From assembly GCA_035631875.1 (NCBI GenBank), contig DASQHX010000011.1, positions 124,001 through 188,000 on the forward strand: DNA of 64,000 nucleotides, in the 5' to 3' direction. Shown in pieces: positions 42,686 through 51,285 of this stretch. Under the pieces are notes generated by a model, which searched no databases, was not told the DNA's origin, and worked only from the letters and a program-made list of their open reading frames with translations. How positions within the stretch are numbered: position 1 is the stretch's first letter; the number at the start of each line of letters is the position of its first letter. The position numbers and the translations under genes are program-made. The stretch comes from Nitrosopumilaceae archaeon. GTDB taxonomy: Archaea; Thermoproteota; Nitrososphaeria; Nitrososphaerales; Nitrosopumilaceae.

Positions 42686-44247
42686 TGGAACATATTTTGT
42701 TACAAGCGGTCTTTTTACCGCTGCTACTGTCACCTGTAGCGTATTATCTTGGCAAAAAATCAGGACCAAATGCAGCAGCTTGGTTTACCTTTGGTTTGTT
42801 GCTTTATTGCACAACCATAATGATAGTACCTGTATTTTCAGGAACATATGAAGAACATTATCCTTGGACTAAACTGTTTGGGGAATTTGGATTCTTACTT
42901 GACGGATTAGCATCACCTTTTGCAATTATAATCTATGTAATATCAACAGTACTTGTATTATTTTCAAAACCATACATGGTTGCAAAAATAACTTCACAAT
43001 TTGAAGAAAGAATGAATAAACAAAAGCAAGTAGTAGGAGATAGAAGTTCTACTGCGATGATTGAATCATCATCACTGAAAGGATATCTCAATCATCAGAT
43101 CGGAGTTTACTTTGCACTATTTCTTGTAATGGCAATGGGAATGTTAGGCACTGTACTTGCAACAAACTTGATTGAATTTTATGTTTTCTTTGAGGTTATG
43201 CTTATTCCAGCTTTCTTTATGCTTGCATTTTGGGGATACGAAGAAAAAAGAAGAGTAGCACTGCTATTCCTTTTCTGGACACATGTTGGTGCAGTTGTCT
43301 TACTTTTAGGATTTCTAGCCATTGGACTGAATGTTGGAAGTTTTAATTTTGTAGACATTAAAGAACATGGAATTCCGCCAAATATTCTCTCACTTGCGGC
43401 AGTTGCAATAATCATTGGCCTTGGTGTAAAAATGGCAGCGTTTGTTCTTCATATTTGGTTACCTCATGTTTATCGCGCGGCTCCAACTCCTCTGAACGCA
43501 CTTTCTTCTGGTGCAATGCTTGGAGTGGGAGCATACGGATTTTTCAGATTATTAATTGTACTTCTACCAGGTCAATATGATCACTTTGCACTCTATCTGA
43601 ATTTGTGGGGTCTTATTACAATGATTTATGCCGGTGTTATGGCATTGATGCAAGATGACCTTAGAAAATTGCTTGCTTATTCCAGCATAAGCCAGATGGG
43701 ATACCTTATGTTTGGAATAGGATCCTCATCAGTGCTAGGACTTTCTGGAGCAGAGATGTTGTTTGTTTCACATAGTCTTGGAAAGGTTTTACTTTTCATG
43801 ATGGTAGGAGCCATTATTTTGCAAGTTGGCACAAGAAGCATAACAAAGATGGGTGGACTTGCAGGGAAAATGCCAATTACTGCAGTTTGTGCATTTATTG
43901 GTGCACTTACTATAATGGGCATTCCTCCAACTAGCGGATTCATGGCGGAATGGACTATGTTTTATGGTGCATTACAAACTGCAATACAACAAGGTTCAAC
44001 GATAAGGATGATTGCCTTTGGTTTGGGATTGGTAGCTACTGTTATTACAATGGCGTATATTTTGTGGATGATAAAAAGAGTATTTTTCGGTAAACTTCCA
44101 GAACATCTTGAAAATACAAAAGAAGCAAGCTGGTACGTTACAGCTCCTATGATGGTATTAGCAGGATTTACAATTGTAGTTGGAATATATCCTGATATTT
44201 TCTTTAATCAAATAATTCCGTTTATGAAAGGAGTAATGGGAGTTTAG
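42685..44247 (+). CDS. nuoM: Complex I antiporter-like subunit M
   Basis: 520 residues from GTG 42685, sharing one base with the nuoK stop. About 14 helices. FFEVMLIPAFFMLAFWGYE holds the conserved Glu of the pump channel; LHIWLPHVYRAAPTPLNALSSG (landmarks WLPHVYRAAPTP) and QDDLRKLLAYSSISQMGY (landmarks LRKLLAYSSISQ) match NuoM. Proton-pumping part. Confidence 0.95.
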   Translation: MEHILLQAVFLPLLLSPVAYYLGKKSGPNAAAWFTFGLLLYCTTIMIVPVFSGTYEEHYPWTKLFGEFGFLLDGLASPFAIIIYVISTVLVLFSKPYMVAKITSQFEERMNKQKQVVGDRSSTAMIESSSLKGYLNHQIGVYFALFLVMAMGMLGTVLATNLIEFYVFFEVMLIPAFFMLAFWGYEEKRRVALLFLFWTHVGAVVLLLGFLAIGLNVGSFNFVDIKEHGIPPNILSLAAVAIIIGLGVKMAAFVLHIWLPHVYRAAPTPLNALSSGAMLGVGAYGFFRLLIVLLPGQYDHFALYLNLWGLITMIYAGVMALMQDDLRKLLAYSSISQMGYLMFGIGSSSVLGLSGAEMLFVSHSLGKVLLFMMVGAIILQVGTRSITKMGGLAGKMPITAVCAFIGALTIMGIPPTSGFMAEWTMFYGALQTAIQQGSTIRMIAFGLGLVATVITMAYILWMIKRVFFGKLPEHLENTKEASWYVTAPMMVLAGFTIVVGIYPDIFFNQIIPFMKGVMGV

Positions 44248-44249
44248 GA

Positions 44250-46322
44250 ATGGCTATTTTACCTTTTGATTTATCCTCTAGTTCTCTTAGCGTATGGGCC
44301 ATTTGGATTTTACCGTTTATTGCAGCTCTAATAATACCAGCAGTTGCAAAAATTTCAAAAAGAGCTACTGGTGGAGTTGCTGTGGCATTTGCTTTAGCAA
44401 GTGCAATTTCTGCAGCTACACTTTTGCCACTTGCACTAGGAAACCATGAAATTCATAATCAAGTTTCATGGATTTCATCAATCGGATTAAAGGCAGGAAT
44501 TCTGGCTGATCCTCTTGCCATTATAATGGCAAACGTAGTTGGATGGATCTCATTTTTGATTTTTGTATATAGTACGGGTTACATGAAGGGCGATAAAGAC
44601 ATCACAAGATTCTGGTTCTGGATGACATTCTTTGTTGGATCAATGCAGCTGATTGTTCTTTCAGATAACTTTTTGCAGCTCTTCTTTGGATGGGAAGGAG
44701 TAGGATTAGCTTCTTACGCCTTAGTAGGTTTCTGGTATAGAGATAAAAAGAAAGATCATGTTGGAATTGAAGGACGTAAGGTTCTGGGACTAGTAGACTA
44801 CTATTCACCAACACATTCAGGAATAAAGGCATTCATCATGACAAAAGTTGGAGACGTAATGATGTTATCTGGAATGTTTTTGATTTTTGCATTTGCTGGT
44901 ACATTTGGATTTAGAGAATTAACTCAACATACAGAATGGGCTACGGCAATGTCAGCACAACATCTTTTGATTCCAGCAGCAGTTTTGCTTTTTGGTGGCG
45001 CAGTAGGAAAATCAGCACAATTTCCACTTAATGAATGGCTACTTGAGGCCATGACTGGTCCTACCGCAGTTTCAGCTTTGATACATGCTGCAACAATGGT
45101 TAAGGCCGGAGTATTTTTAGTGGCAAGATTAGGACCATTATTCTTTGCATTAGCTGCTATTGGTATTAACATGGATCAATTCTTTGAAGTTGTTGCTTGG
45201 GTAGGTGCAATTACAGCACTACTGCTTGCAACTCAAGGAATGGTTCATCCAGAAATTAAGAAAGTTCTTGCATATTCAACAGGTTCACAGATTGGTTATA
45301 TGATGATGGCACTTGGTGTGGCAGGATTGTCAAGACAATTTGTTGATGGTTATACTGCTGGGTTCTTCCATCTTATATCTCACGCAATGTTCAAGGCATC
45401 GCTTTTCATGGCTGCAGGTTCACTATTACACATTGTAGGTTCTCGATTCATGACAGATATGGGGGGATTAAGAAAATACATGAAGAAAACATATGCGTTC
45501 ATGTGGGCTGCAGGACTTGCACTAATGGGTGCCCCATTTATCACTACTGGATTTTGGAGTAAAGATGCAATCTTTGCAGCTGTATATGAATCTGGAAATA
45601 CATGGGCATTACCGATATTTGTAATTGCACTCGTCACTGCAGTAATTACTGCATTTTATACTACCAGAATGATTGGTATGGTCTTCTTTGGAAATAAGAG
45701 TAAACATGTAGAAAATATGGAAAAAGAAGGTCATCATATTCATGAAGCAAGTGCCTCAATGTGGATACCATATGGTATACTTGCAGTACTTACAATAGGC
45801 ATAGGTATCATAGGATTATCATTTGAACATGAAATACATAGAATCTTTACAGATTATCTTAGTACTTATTTTGGAATAAAATCAGGAATTGTTGCTATAG
45901 AATCACAATCAGTTCTAGGTGGATTTTTGAACGGAGTTAACCCTATTGCACTTACTGCATCACTCGCTGCATTTGGAATTGGATTTGGATTAGGGTATAT
46001 CTTCTATATAGGAAGATTTGCAGATCCTGTAAAATTTGTAAATTCTAATTTATTTTTCTATTCTATACATAAATTCTTCCTAAATAGATGGTATCTTAAC
46101 TCCTTGATCTACTGGGCTTTTGTAATTGGACCGCTATATTTTGGAAGGGGTGTGTACAGATACTTTGAAAATGTTGTAATCGAAGGTTTTAACACAGGTC
46201 CACAAAAAGCAGTTGCTGTTGGTGCACGAATATTGCAAGGATCTCAAACTGGAATTTCTCAATCATATTTGTATGTATTTGGAGCTGGAATACTATTTGT
46301 AGTACTCCTTTTGTTAATTTAG
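44250..46322 (+). CDS. nuoL: Complex I antiporter-like subunit L
   Basis: 690 residues, about 16 helices. FFGWEGVGLASYALVGFWY (about 146-164) and EWLLEAMTGPTAVSALIHAATMVKAGVFL (landmarks MTGPTAVSALIHAATMVKAG) are NuoL signatures, and the C-terminus carries the long extra helix region that ties the membrane arm. The operon order is M, L, N instead of L, M, N. Confidence 0.95.
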   Translation: MAILPFDLSSSSLSVWAIWILPFIAALIIPAVAKISKRATGGVAVAFALASAISAATLLPLALGNHEIHNQVSWISSIGLKAGILADPLAIIMANVVGWISFLIFVYSTGYMKGDKDITRFWFWMTFFVGSMQLIVLSDNFLQLFFGWEGVGLASYALVGFWYRDKKKDHVGIEGRKVLGLVDYYSPTHSGIKAFIMTKVGDVMMLSGMFLIFAFAGTFGFRELTQHTEWATAMSAQHLLIPAAVLLFGGAVGKSAQFPLNEWLLEAMTGPTAVSALIHAATMVKAGVFLVARLGPLFFALAAIGINMDQFFEVVAWVGAITALLLATQGMVHPEIKKVLAYSTGSQIGYMMMALGVAGLSRQFVDGYTAGFFHLISHAMFKASLFMAAGSLLHIVGSRFMTDMGGLRKYMKKTYAFMWAAGLALMGAPFITTGFWSKDAIFAAVYESGNTWALPIFVIALVTAVITAFYTTRMIGMVFFGNKSKHVENMEKEGHHIHEASASMWIPYGILAVLTIGIGIIGLSFEHEIHRIFTDYLSTYFGIKSGIVAIESQSVLGGFLNGVNPIALTASLAAFGIGFGLGYIFYIGRFADPVKFVNSNLFFYSIHKFFLNRWYLNSLIYWAFVIGPLYFGRGVYRYFENVVIEGFNTGPQKAVAVGARILQGSQTGISQSYLYVFGAGILFVVLLLLI

Positions 46323-46331
46323 GAGAAAAAA

Positions 46332-47819
46332 ATGATCGAATTCACATCAACACCAATCATTCTAACTATACTATTGGGATCAGTAGGAGTAATACTTCCA
46401 GTTATTAGTATAATAAGAAAAGAACGAGGTTCATCACTATATGGAGGAATAGCATTTGGAGCTTTAATTGCAGCAATTTGTTTTGTTGCATATCAAATTC
46501 TTTTAAAGCACATCATGCCAGCAGCAATCTTTTCAAAAAATGTTCTTGTTGATGATACCTTTGGTTCATTTTTTGCAATTGCTATGCTTATTGTTAGCAT
46601 AATGACAACAGTTAGTTCATTTAATTACATGCGGGGAAGATCTAATCCTGCAGTATACTATTCTTTGATACTTCTTGCATCCATCGGAATGGTGCTTATT
46701 GCATATTCTACTGATTTAGTAATGTTGTTTGTAGCTTGGGAGCTCATGAGTATTCCAACTTACGTTCTTGCAGGATTTAATAAAAAAGATCCATCATCAA
46801 ACGAAGCTGCAATCAAATACTTTTTGTTTGGTGCTTTATCGTCAGGAATTATAATCTATGGAATATCCATTGCATATGGACTTACAGGCTCAACTAACAT
46901 AGGAGTTGTAATTTCAGGATTCTCAAAACTTGGACCAGATATGATGCCATTAGCACTTTTAGCAGTAGGCATGTTCATTGCCGGATTTGGATTTAAAATT
47001 GGTCTTGTACCATTTCATATGTGGCTTCCTGATACATACGAAGGTTCTCCACCTACTATTGCTGGACTTTTAGCAGCAGGTACAAAGAAGGCAGGGTTTG
47101 CTGCGGCTTTGCGTGTAATAATAATGGGTACAATTGCCTTAAACGTTGATTGGGCTTTTGCACTCGGAATAATTGCTATTATAACAATGACTGTAGGCAA
47201 CTTGGCTGCAATAATGCAAAAGAATCTCACTAGAATGCTTGCATATTCCAGTATAGCTCATGCCGGATACATACTAATTGGATTAAGTGTTGCACCTTTT
47301 TCGCAAATTGGTATTCAAGCATCGCTCTTTCACATATTAAATCATGCAGTAATGAAGGCAGCTGCCTTTATTGCAGCAGCTGGAATAATCACTACACTGG
47401 CAGTCTCACACATTGACAAGTTACGCGGTTTAGGAAAAAGAATGCCAATAACATCACTTGGATTGGTGATTTCATTACTTGCACTAGCAGGTGTTCCTCC
47501 GCTAAATGGATTCTGGAGTAAACTCATGTTGTTTGGTGCAGCTATCAATGCTGGCTCTGTCGCACCATGGGCTCCTTATCTTGCAGTTGCAGGTGTTCTA
47601 AACAGCGCACTCTCTCTTGGATACTATGGTTGGATAATAAGAAAGATGTATTTTGAAGAAGGCGAATCAGACAAGAGAGTAAAAGAACCAAAATCTATAA
47701 TTGCCGTTATGATATTCTCAATTATATTTATGGTAGGAATAGGAGTCTATCCTGATCCAATAATTGAATTTGCAAAATCTGCTGTTCCAAACCTTAGTGC
47801 ACTTTCTACTATACACTAA
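46332..47819 (+). CDS. nuoN: Complex I antiporter-like subunit N
   Basis: 495 residues, about 14 helices. FVAWELMSIPTYVLAGF, then LVPFHMWLPDTYEGSPPTIAGLLA (landmarks FHMWLPDTYEGSP) and LTRMLAYSSIAHAGY match NuoN. Last gene of the nuoABCDHIJKMLN operon. Its end overlaps by 11 bases the convergent prenyl synthase. Confidence 0.95.
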   Translation: MIEFTSTPIILTILLGSVGVILPVISIIRKERGSSLYGGIAFGALIAAICFVAYQILLKHIMPAAIFSKNVLVDDTFGSFFAIAMLIVSIMTTVSSFNYMRGRSNPAVYYSLILLASIGMVLIAYSTDLVMLFVAWELMSIPTYVLAGFNKKDPSSNEAAIKYFLFGALSSGIIIYGISIAYGLTGSTNIGVVISGFSKLGPDMMPLALLAVGMFIAGFGFKIGLVPFHMWLPDTYEGSPPTIAGLLAAGTKKAGFAAALRVIIMGTIALNVDWAFALGIIAIITMTVGNLAAIMQKNLTRMLAYSSIAHAGYILIGLSVAPFSQIGIQASLFHILNHAVMKAAAFIAAAGIITTLAVSHIDKLRGLGKRMPITSLGLVISLLALAGVPPLNGFWSKLMLFGAAINAGSVAPWAPYLAVAGVLNSALSLGYYGWIIRKMYFEEGESDKRVKEPKSIIAVMIFSIIFMVGIGVYPDPIIEFAKSAVPNLSALSTIH

Positions 47820-48672
47820 ACATTGTAAGATCTACAAGATTCACTAGATTAGATTTTGCAGGACAATCTTTGATTTTTCTTAACCCCATTTTTGATTTTT
47901 GAGAATAATCTTTTAGCAAGAAATCCATGTGATTAAAGATATTACGTGGATCTGAACTCTTTTTTATTAAAGCATTAAATAATTTATCCTCATTATTCCA
48001 ATCCTGCAGATCATCATGAATTTGATAAGCAATTCCTACATTTTTTCCATATTCTGCAAGAGCAAGTATTTGATCTTCTGTTCCGCCCCCAAGTATGGCG
48101 CCAATTTTTGAAGCAGCTTCAAAAGCTGTTGCAGTTTTATACTCGATTACCTTAAGATAATCATCAAAAGTAACATCTTCACTTGATTCTAATCTTGTCT
48201 CAATCATCTCACCATCGCTCATCATCATTGCGGTATTAGCAAGCTCACTTGCAATTCTAGGATTATTCAATCTTGATGATATATTTAAAATCAAGCCTAG
48301 AACAAAATCACCTGTAATTATGCTCGTATTATAGCCATATTTTATATGAAATGGATCTTTTCTCCTTCTTAAAATCTCATTATCAATTATATCATCATGT
48401 ATCACTGATTCTGTATGTAATAATTCAACCGCACAAGAAGCAACATATGCATTTTCATCACAACTTCCTACGCTTTCTGCAGATAATAGAAGAATAATAG
48501 GTCTAATTCTTTTTCCTCCATCAAGAGCATATTGAAGAGGTTCAACAAATTCAGAAGCGGAATAAAGTTCTAATTCATGTTTTAATGCAGCATTTATTTT
48601 ATCTACATATTGTTTGTAGTCTTTTAACAATGGGTTAATTTCAAGATTTTTTCTATCCAAAAATCTGCACAC
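47809..48672 (-). CDS. Polyprenyl diphosphate synthase (GGPP/FPP-type)
   Basis: 287 residues. The first Asp-rich motif is HDDIIDNEILRRR (about 91-103); the second is YQIHDDLQDW (about 217-226), with D at the usual magnesium positions. It elongates allylic diphosphates with IPP; in archaea the C20 product feeds membrane ether lipids. The chain length depends on residues before the first Asp motif (CAVELLHTESVI), which fit a short- to medium-chain enzyme, but the exact product is not certain. Confidence 0.9.
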   Translation of the reverse strand: MCRFLDRKNLEINPLLKDYKQYVDKINAALKHELELYSASEFVEPLQYALDGGKRIRPIILLLSAESVGSCDENAYVASCAVELLHTESVIHDDIIDNEILRRRKDPFHIKYGYNTSIITGDFVLGLILNISSRLNNPRIASELANTAMMMSDGEMIETRLESSEDVTFDDYLKVIEYKTATAFEAASKIGAILGGGTEDQILALAEYGKNVGIAYQIHDDLQDWNNEDKLFNALIKKSSDPRNIFNHMDFLLKDYSQKSKMGLRKIKDCPAKSNLVNLVDLTMFSV

Positions 48673-48709
48673 AGCTTAACCTTGTATTACAATATTAATG
48701 CTTTTGTAG

Positions 48710-48800
48710 TGCTCCAGCCGGGATTTTCATCAAATAGAATTTGAACCCGGGTCGGTGGATTGAAAGTCCACCATGCTTGACCGGTCTACACCACTGGAGC
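48710..48800 (-). tRNA. tRNA-Glu (TTC) with a 16-nt intron in the T loop
   Basis: Reverse-strand cloverleaf: acceptor GCTCCAG/CTGGAGC, D stem GTGT/GCAT, anticodon arm GTGGA-CTTTCAA-TCCAC (anticodon TTC), T stem CCGGG/CCCGG, discriminator A. Between the T loop TTCAAAT and the 3' strand of the T stem lies an extra 16 bases (48723-48738 on the plus strand), which must be removed as a noncanonical intron about position 59/60. CCA is not encoded. Confidence 0.92.
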
Positions 48801-48883
48801 CCAAATTGCATCCGGTTTTCTGTCCATAAAATCCTTTTGAAGTGATTCAAAAGATTTTTTTATTGGCTGATTTCATAAATCGC

Positions 48884-49519
48884 ATGAAATCTCTTGTAAC
48901 ACGAATCGATCAGTTAATAGAAAAACAAAGTTTGTTGAAGCATAAATTTTATGTTATGTGGAATGAAGGAACACTAACACATGAATCTCTTAACGGTTAT
49001 TCAAAAGAATATTTTCAGCTTGTTAAAGCAGTACCCACGTTTGTAAATATGATTATGGATGGTGCACCTCATGGTAAAGATACAATTGCAGCAAATCAAA
49101 AAGAAGAATCTGAACATATAGTACTTTGGATGAAGTTTGCTGGTTCATTAGGTGTATCTAAAATAGAATTGGAAGAATATGATGGTCTTGAAAAGACAAG
49201 ACAGGCTGTCTCAAATCTTTCAAAACTTATGACTGTATTTGAAGGTGGTGCCGCTGCAATGTATACTCTTGAACAAGAAATTCCAAAAATAAGCTCATCA
49301 AAAATTGATGGACTAAGAAAGTTCTATAATATAACAACTGATGATGCAATTGAATATTTTAGACTGCATATAGAAGCTGATATACGACATGCTGCATTAT
49401 GGAGAAAAATTCTCGAAAAAACACCAATAGAAAATGAAGAAGAATTATTTAATATTGCAAGTAAATCAATTGCGGCGCAGAATATGTTACTTGATAGTTG
49501 TTACGAAGCTTACTGCTAA
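48884..49519 (+). CDS. CADD/PqqC-like diiron protein (possible p-aminobenzoate synthase)
   Basis: 211 residues from ATG 48884; GTG 48842 would add 14 residues. An all-helical haem-oxygenase-like fold (TenA/PqqC superfamily). The metal ligand set of the chlamydial CADD protein is all present: Glu and His in KEESEHIVLW, Glu in YTLEQEIP, and His-Asp-His in RLHIEADIRHAALW. CADD-type enzymes make the p-aminobenzoate ring from a tyrosine of their own; whether this one does is not known. Single-gene unit between two tRNAs. Confidence 0.75.
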   Translation: MKSLVTRIDQLIEKQSLLKHKFYVMWNEGTLTHESLNGYSKEYFQLVKAVPTFVNMIMDGAPHGKDTIAANQKEESEHIVLWMKFAGSLGVSKIELEEYDGLEKTRQAVSNLSKLMTVFEGGAAAMYTLEQEIPKISSSKIDGLRKFYNITTDDAIEYFRLHIEADIRHAALWRKILEKTPIENEEELFNIASKSIAAQNMLLDSCYEAYC

Positions 49520-49560
49520 CTCTATACTATTTTATACTGCATGCAAAATTGTTTGTGCGG

Positions 49561-49634
49561 GGGCCCATAACTCAGCTTGGTAGAGTAACCGGCTCATAAC
49601 CGGTGAGCCAAGGGATCGAAGCCCTTTGGGCCCA
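49561..49634 (+). tRNA. tRNA with CAT anticodon (elongator Met, or Ile2)
   Basis: Acceptor GGGCCCA/TGGGCCC, D stem ACTC/GAGT, anticodon arm ACCGG-CTCATAA-CCGGT, T arm AAGGG-ATCGAAG-CCCTT, discriminator A; no intron. G1-C72 rules out a typical archaeal initiator. Elongator Met and Ile2 (C34 modified to agmatidine) share this anticodon and cannot be separated here. The T loop starts with A instead of T54. Confidence 0.93.
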
Positions 49635-49870
49635 CTATTTTTTGATTATAGATACAAACTTGCAGTAAATTACCTCATTCTTTGTAATGATATACTCGTT
49701 AATTTGATCAAATGGAATAATTTTCTACATGGTTATATGCACGGTTAACATGACATATAGGAAACCAAATGAAAATTATGTTTGTTTTTTGATTTTTATG
49801 ATAAAAACTATAATCATAAAATGATTAGTCGCTGCCACTAGTTTTAAAATAAGCAAATACTGATTTTCAA

Positions 49871-49938
49871 TAGGCCGCAATGAAGAATCAGAGTTATATC
49901 TGAATCATATGATGTGAAGGCATTTGTCTGAGCTGCCT
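49871..49938 (+). ncRNA. Box C/D guide sRNA
   Basis: In order: terminal stem TAGGCCGC (pairing with GCTGCCTA, one mismatch), C box ATGAAGA (49880-49886), a 13-nt guide, D' box CTGA (49900-49903), C' box ATGATGT (49909-49915), a 12-nt guide, D box CTGA (49928-49931). Box order and guide lengths match archaeal 2'-O-methylation guides. TTTTAAAAT lies 25 bases upstream and a T7 run follows at about 49944, so it is its own transcription unit. The targets would be complementary to ATCAGAGTTATAT and GAAGGCATTTGT. Confidence 0.75.
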
Positions 49939-50009
49939 AAAACAATTTTTTTAAATTAGAAAGAATTTAATAAATTTGATAAAATATGTTTATAGTAAAA
50001 GGTTACAGG

Positions 50010-50033
50010 TATATATAAAGCCCTTATATAAAG
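50010..50033 (+). promoter_or_regulatory. Doubled TATA element before tbp
   Basis: TATATAAAG occurs twice, at 50012-50020 and 50025-50033, 13 bp apart. The upstream copy is correctly placed for transcription starting at the ATG (50041). The second copy overlaps the start region, where TBP binding would interfere. Confidence 0.6.
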
Positions 50034-50040
50034 AAAAAAA

Positions 50041-50604
50041 ATGCCTCAAACAAAGCCAATTGTCAGCATAGAAAATGTTGTGGCCTCGGCATCGGTGGAT
50101 CAAAGAATTGATCTCAATGTAATCACGCAAACTTTTCCTGATGTTGAGTATCATCCTGATCAATTCCCAGGTTTAGTCTTCAGACTGAAATCCCCAAAAA
50201 CTGCAACATTGATTTTTAGTTCTGGTAAGATGGTTTGTACCGGTGCAAAATCAGAAGAACAGGCTATCAAAGCAGTAAGAAGTGTAGTACAAAAACTTCG
50301 AAAGGGCGGTATCAAAATAAAAAAAGACGCCGTCATAGTTATTCAAAATATAGTGGCATCTGCAAGCCTTGGAGGAAAAATTCACTTAGAACAGGCTGCA
50401 AGAACTCTTCCACGAAGTATGTATGAACCGGAACAATTTCCTGGTTTAATACATAGAATGCTTGATCCCAAAACAGTAATCTTACTTTTTGCGTCAGGAA
50501 AACTTGTTTGTACTGGTGCAAAAAAAGAAGCAGAAGTCTATAGGGCAGTACATAATTTGCACACCTTGCTAGAGGAAAAAGAACTAATGATCTACGAAAG
50601 CTAA
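50041..50604 (+). CDS. tbp: TATA-box-binding protein
   Basis: 187 residues made of two similar halves. VSIENVVASASVDQRIDL and VIQNIVASASLGGKIHL begin each repeat, and QFPGLVFR with SGKMVCTGAK, then QFPGLIHR with SGKLVCTGAK end each, including the DNA-intercalating region. It sets transcription start with TFB. Two TATA elements just upstream hint at autoregulation. Confidence 0.98.
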   Translation: MPQTKPIVSIENVVASASVDQRIDLNVITQTFPDVEYHPDQFPGLVFRLKSPKTATLIFSSGKMVCTGAKSEEQAIKAVRSVVQKLRKGGIKIKKDAVIVIQNIVASASLGGKIHLEQAARTLPRSMYEPEQFPGLIHRMLDPKTVILLFASGKLVCTGAKKEAEVYRAVHNLHTLLEEKELMIYES

Positions 50605-50626
50605 CTCTGTAAGCCTTTTTTTGGCT

Positions 50627-51235
50627 TCAGATTAGACCTATTTGTTTTTTAATTCGCTCAAAAATCTCATCATCAAGCAAATTTGCTTCATGTAATATCG
50701 AGCTTAATGCAATGATATCTGTAATTTCGTACAATCTTACATTTTCAGATGCTAAAAGCTCCCTTGCACCTTCGAATCTATTTATTATTGTAAACGCATC
50801 TGTCACAATCATTTTTGCAGCTTTGAGTGCTTTGATGGTATTTAGTAGAGAAAGACCAGTTGTTCCAACATCATCAACAAGTAAGATTCTGGAACCTTCT
50901 ACTATTTTTCCTTCTATTACATTCTCAGTACCATAATCTTTTGGTTTTTGTCTTATGTATATGAGAGGTTTCACAGTTTCAATAGCAAGAGCTGATGCAA
51001 TCACAAGTCCAGAGGTAGGAACAGAAGCAATACAATCAAAATTGTCAAATCCTATCTTTTCAGATATAGAATTTTGAAGGGTTTTTATCATTTTACGAAA
51101 TTGGTGTGGAAAACTTGGTACAACCCTTAGATCAATATAATAAGGACTGTCTTTACCACTTGAAAGTTTAAAATTTCCAAATTTGATTGCACCATTTTGG
51201 TACAAAAAAGTTGCAAATTCTTTGACAAACTCCAC
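50627..51235 (-). CDS. pyrE: Orotate phosphoribosyltransferase
   Basis: 202 residues from GTG 51235. FKLSSGKDSPYYIDLR (about 21-36) and the PRPP loop RILLVDDVGTTGLSLL (about 117-132) are characteristic. It joins orotate and PRPP to OMP in pyrimidine synthesis. Convergent with tbp, divergent from the next gene. Confidence 0.95.
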   Translation of the reverse strand: MEFVKEFATFLYQNGAIKFGNFKLSSGKDSPYYIDLRVVPSFPHQFRKMIKTLQNSISEKIGFDNFDCIASVPTSGLVIASALAIETVKPLIYIRQKPKDYGTENVIEGKIVEGSRILLVDDVGTTGLSLLNTIKALKAAKMIVTDAFTIINRFEGARELLASENVRLYEITDIIALSSILHEANLLDDEIFERIKKQIGLI

Positions 51236-51285
51236 AGCAAAATTAACTGAACTAGATTTATTTTAATTGTCCTATCGGTAGTCTT

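Larger units (their letters stand above)
49635..50040. other. Intergenic stretch holding a C/D sRNA and the tbp promoter
   Basis: No protein gene is seen in about 400 bases. The sRNA (49871-49938) and the TATA elements of tbp (50010-50033) account for its conserved-looking parts. Confidence 0.6.

Noticed and set aside
49561-49634. Initiator tRNA-Met
   Set aside because: The acceptor begins with a G1-C72 pair and the usual initiator features in the anticodon stem (three G-C pairs next to the loop) are absent.
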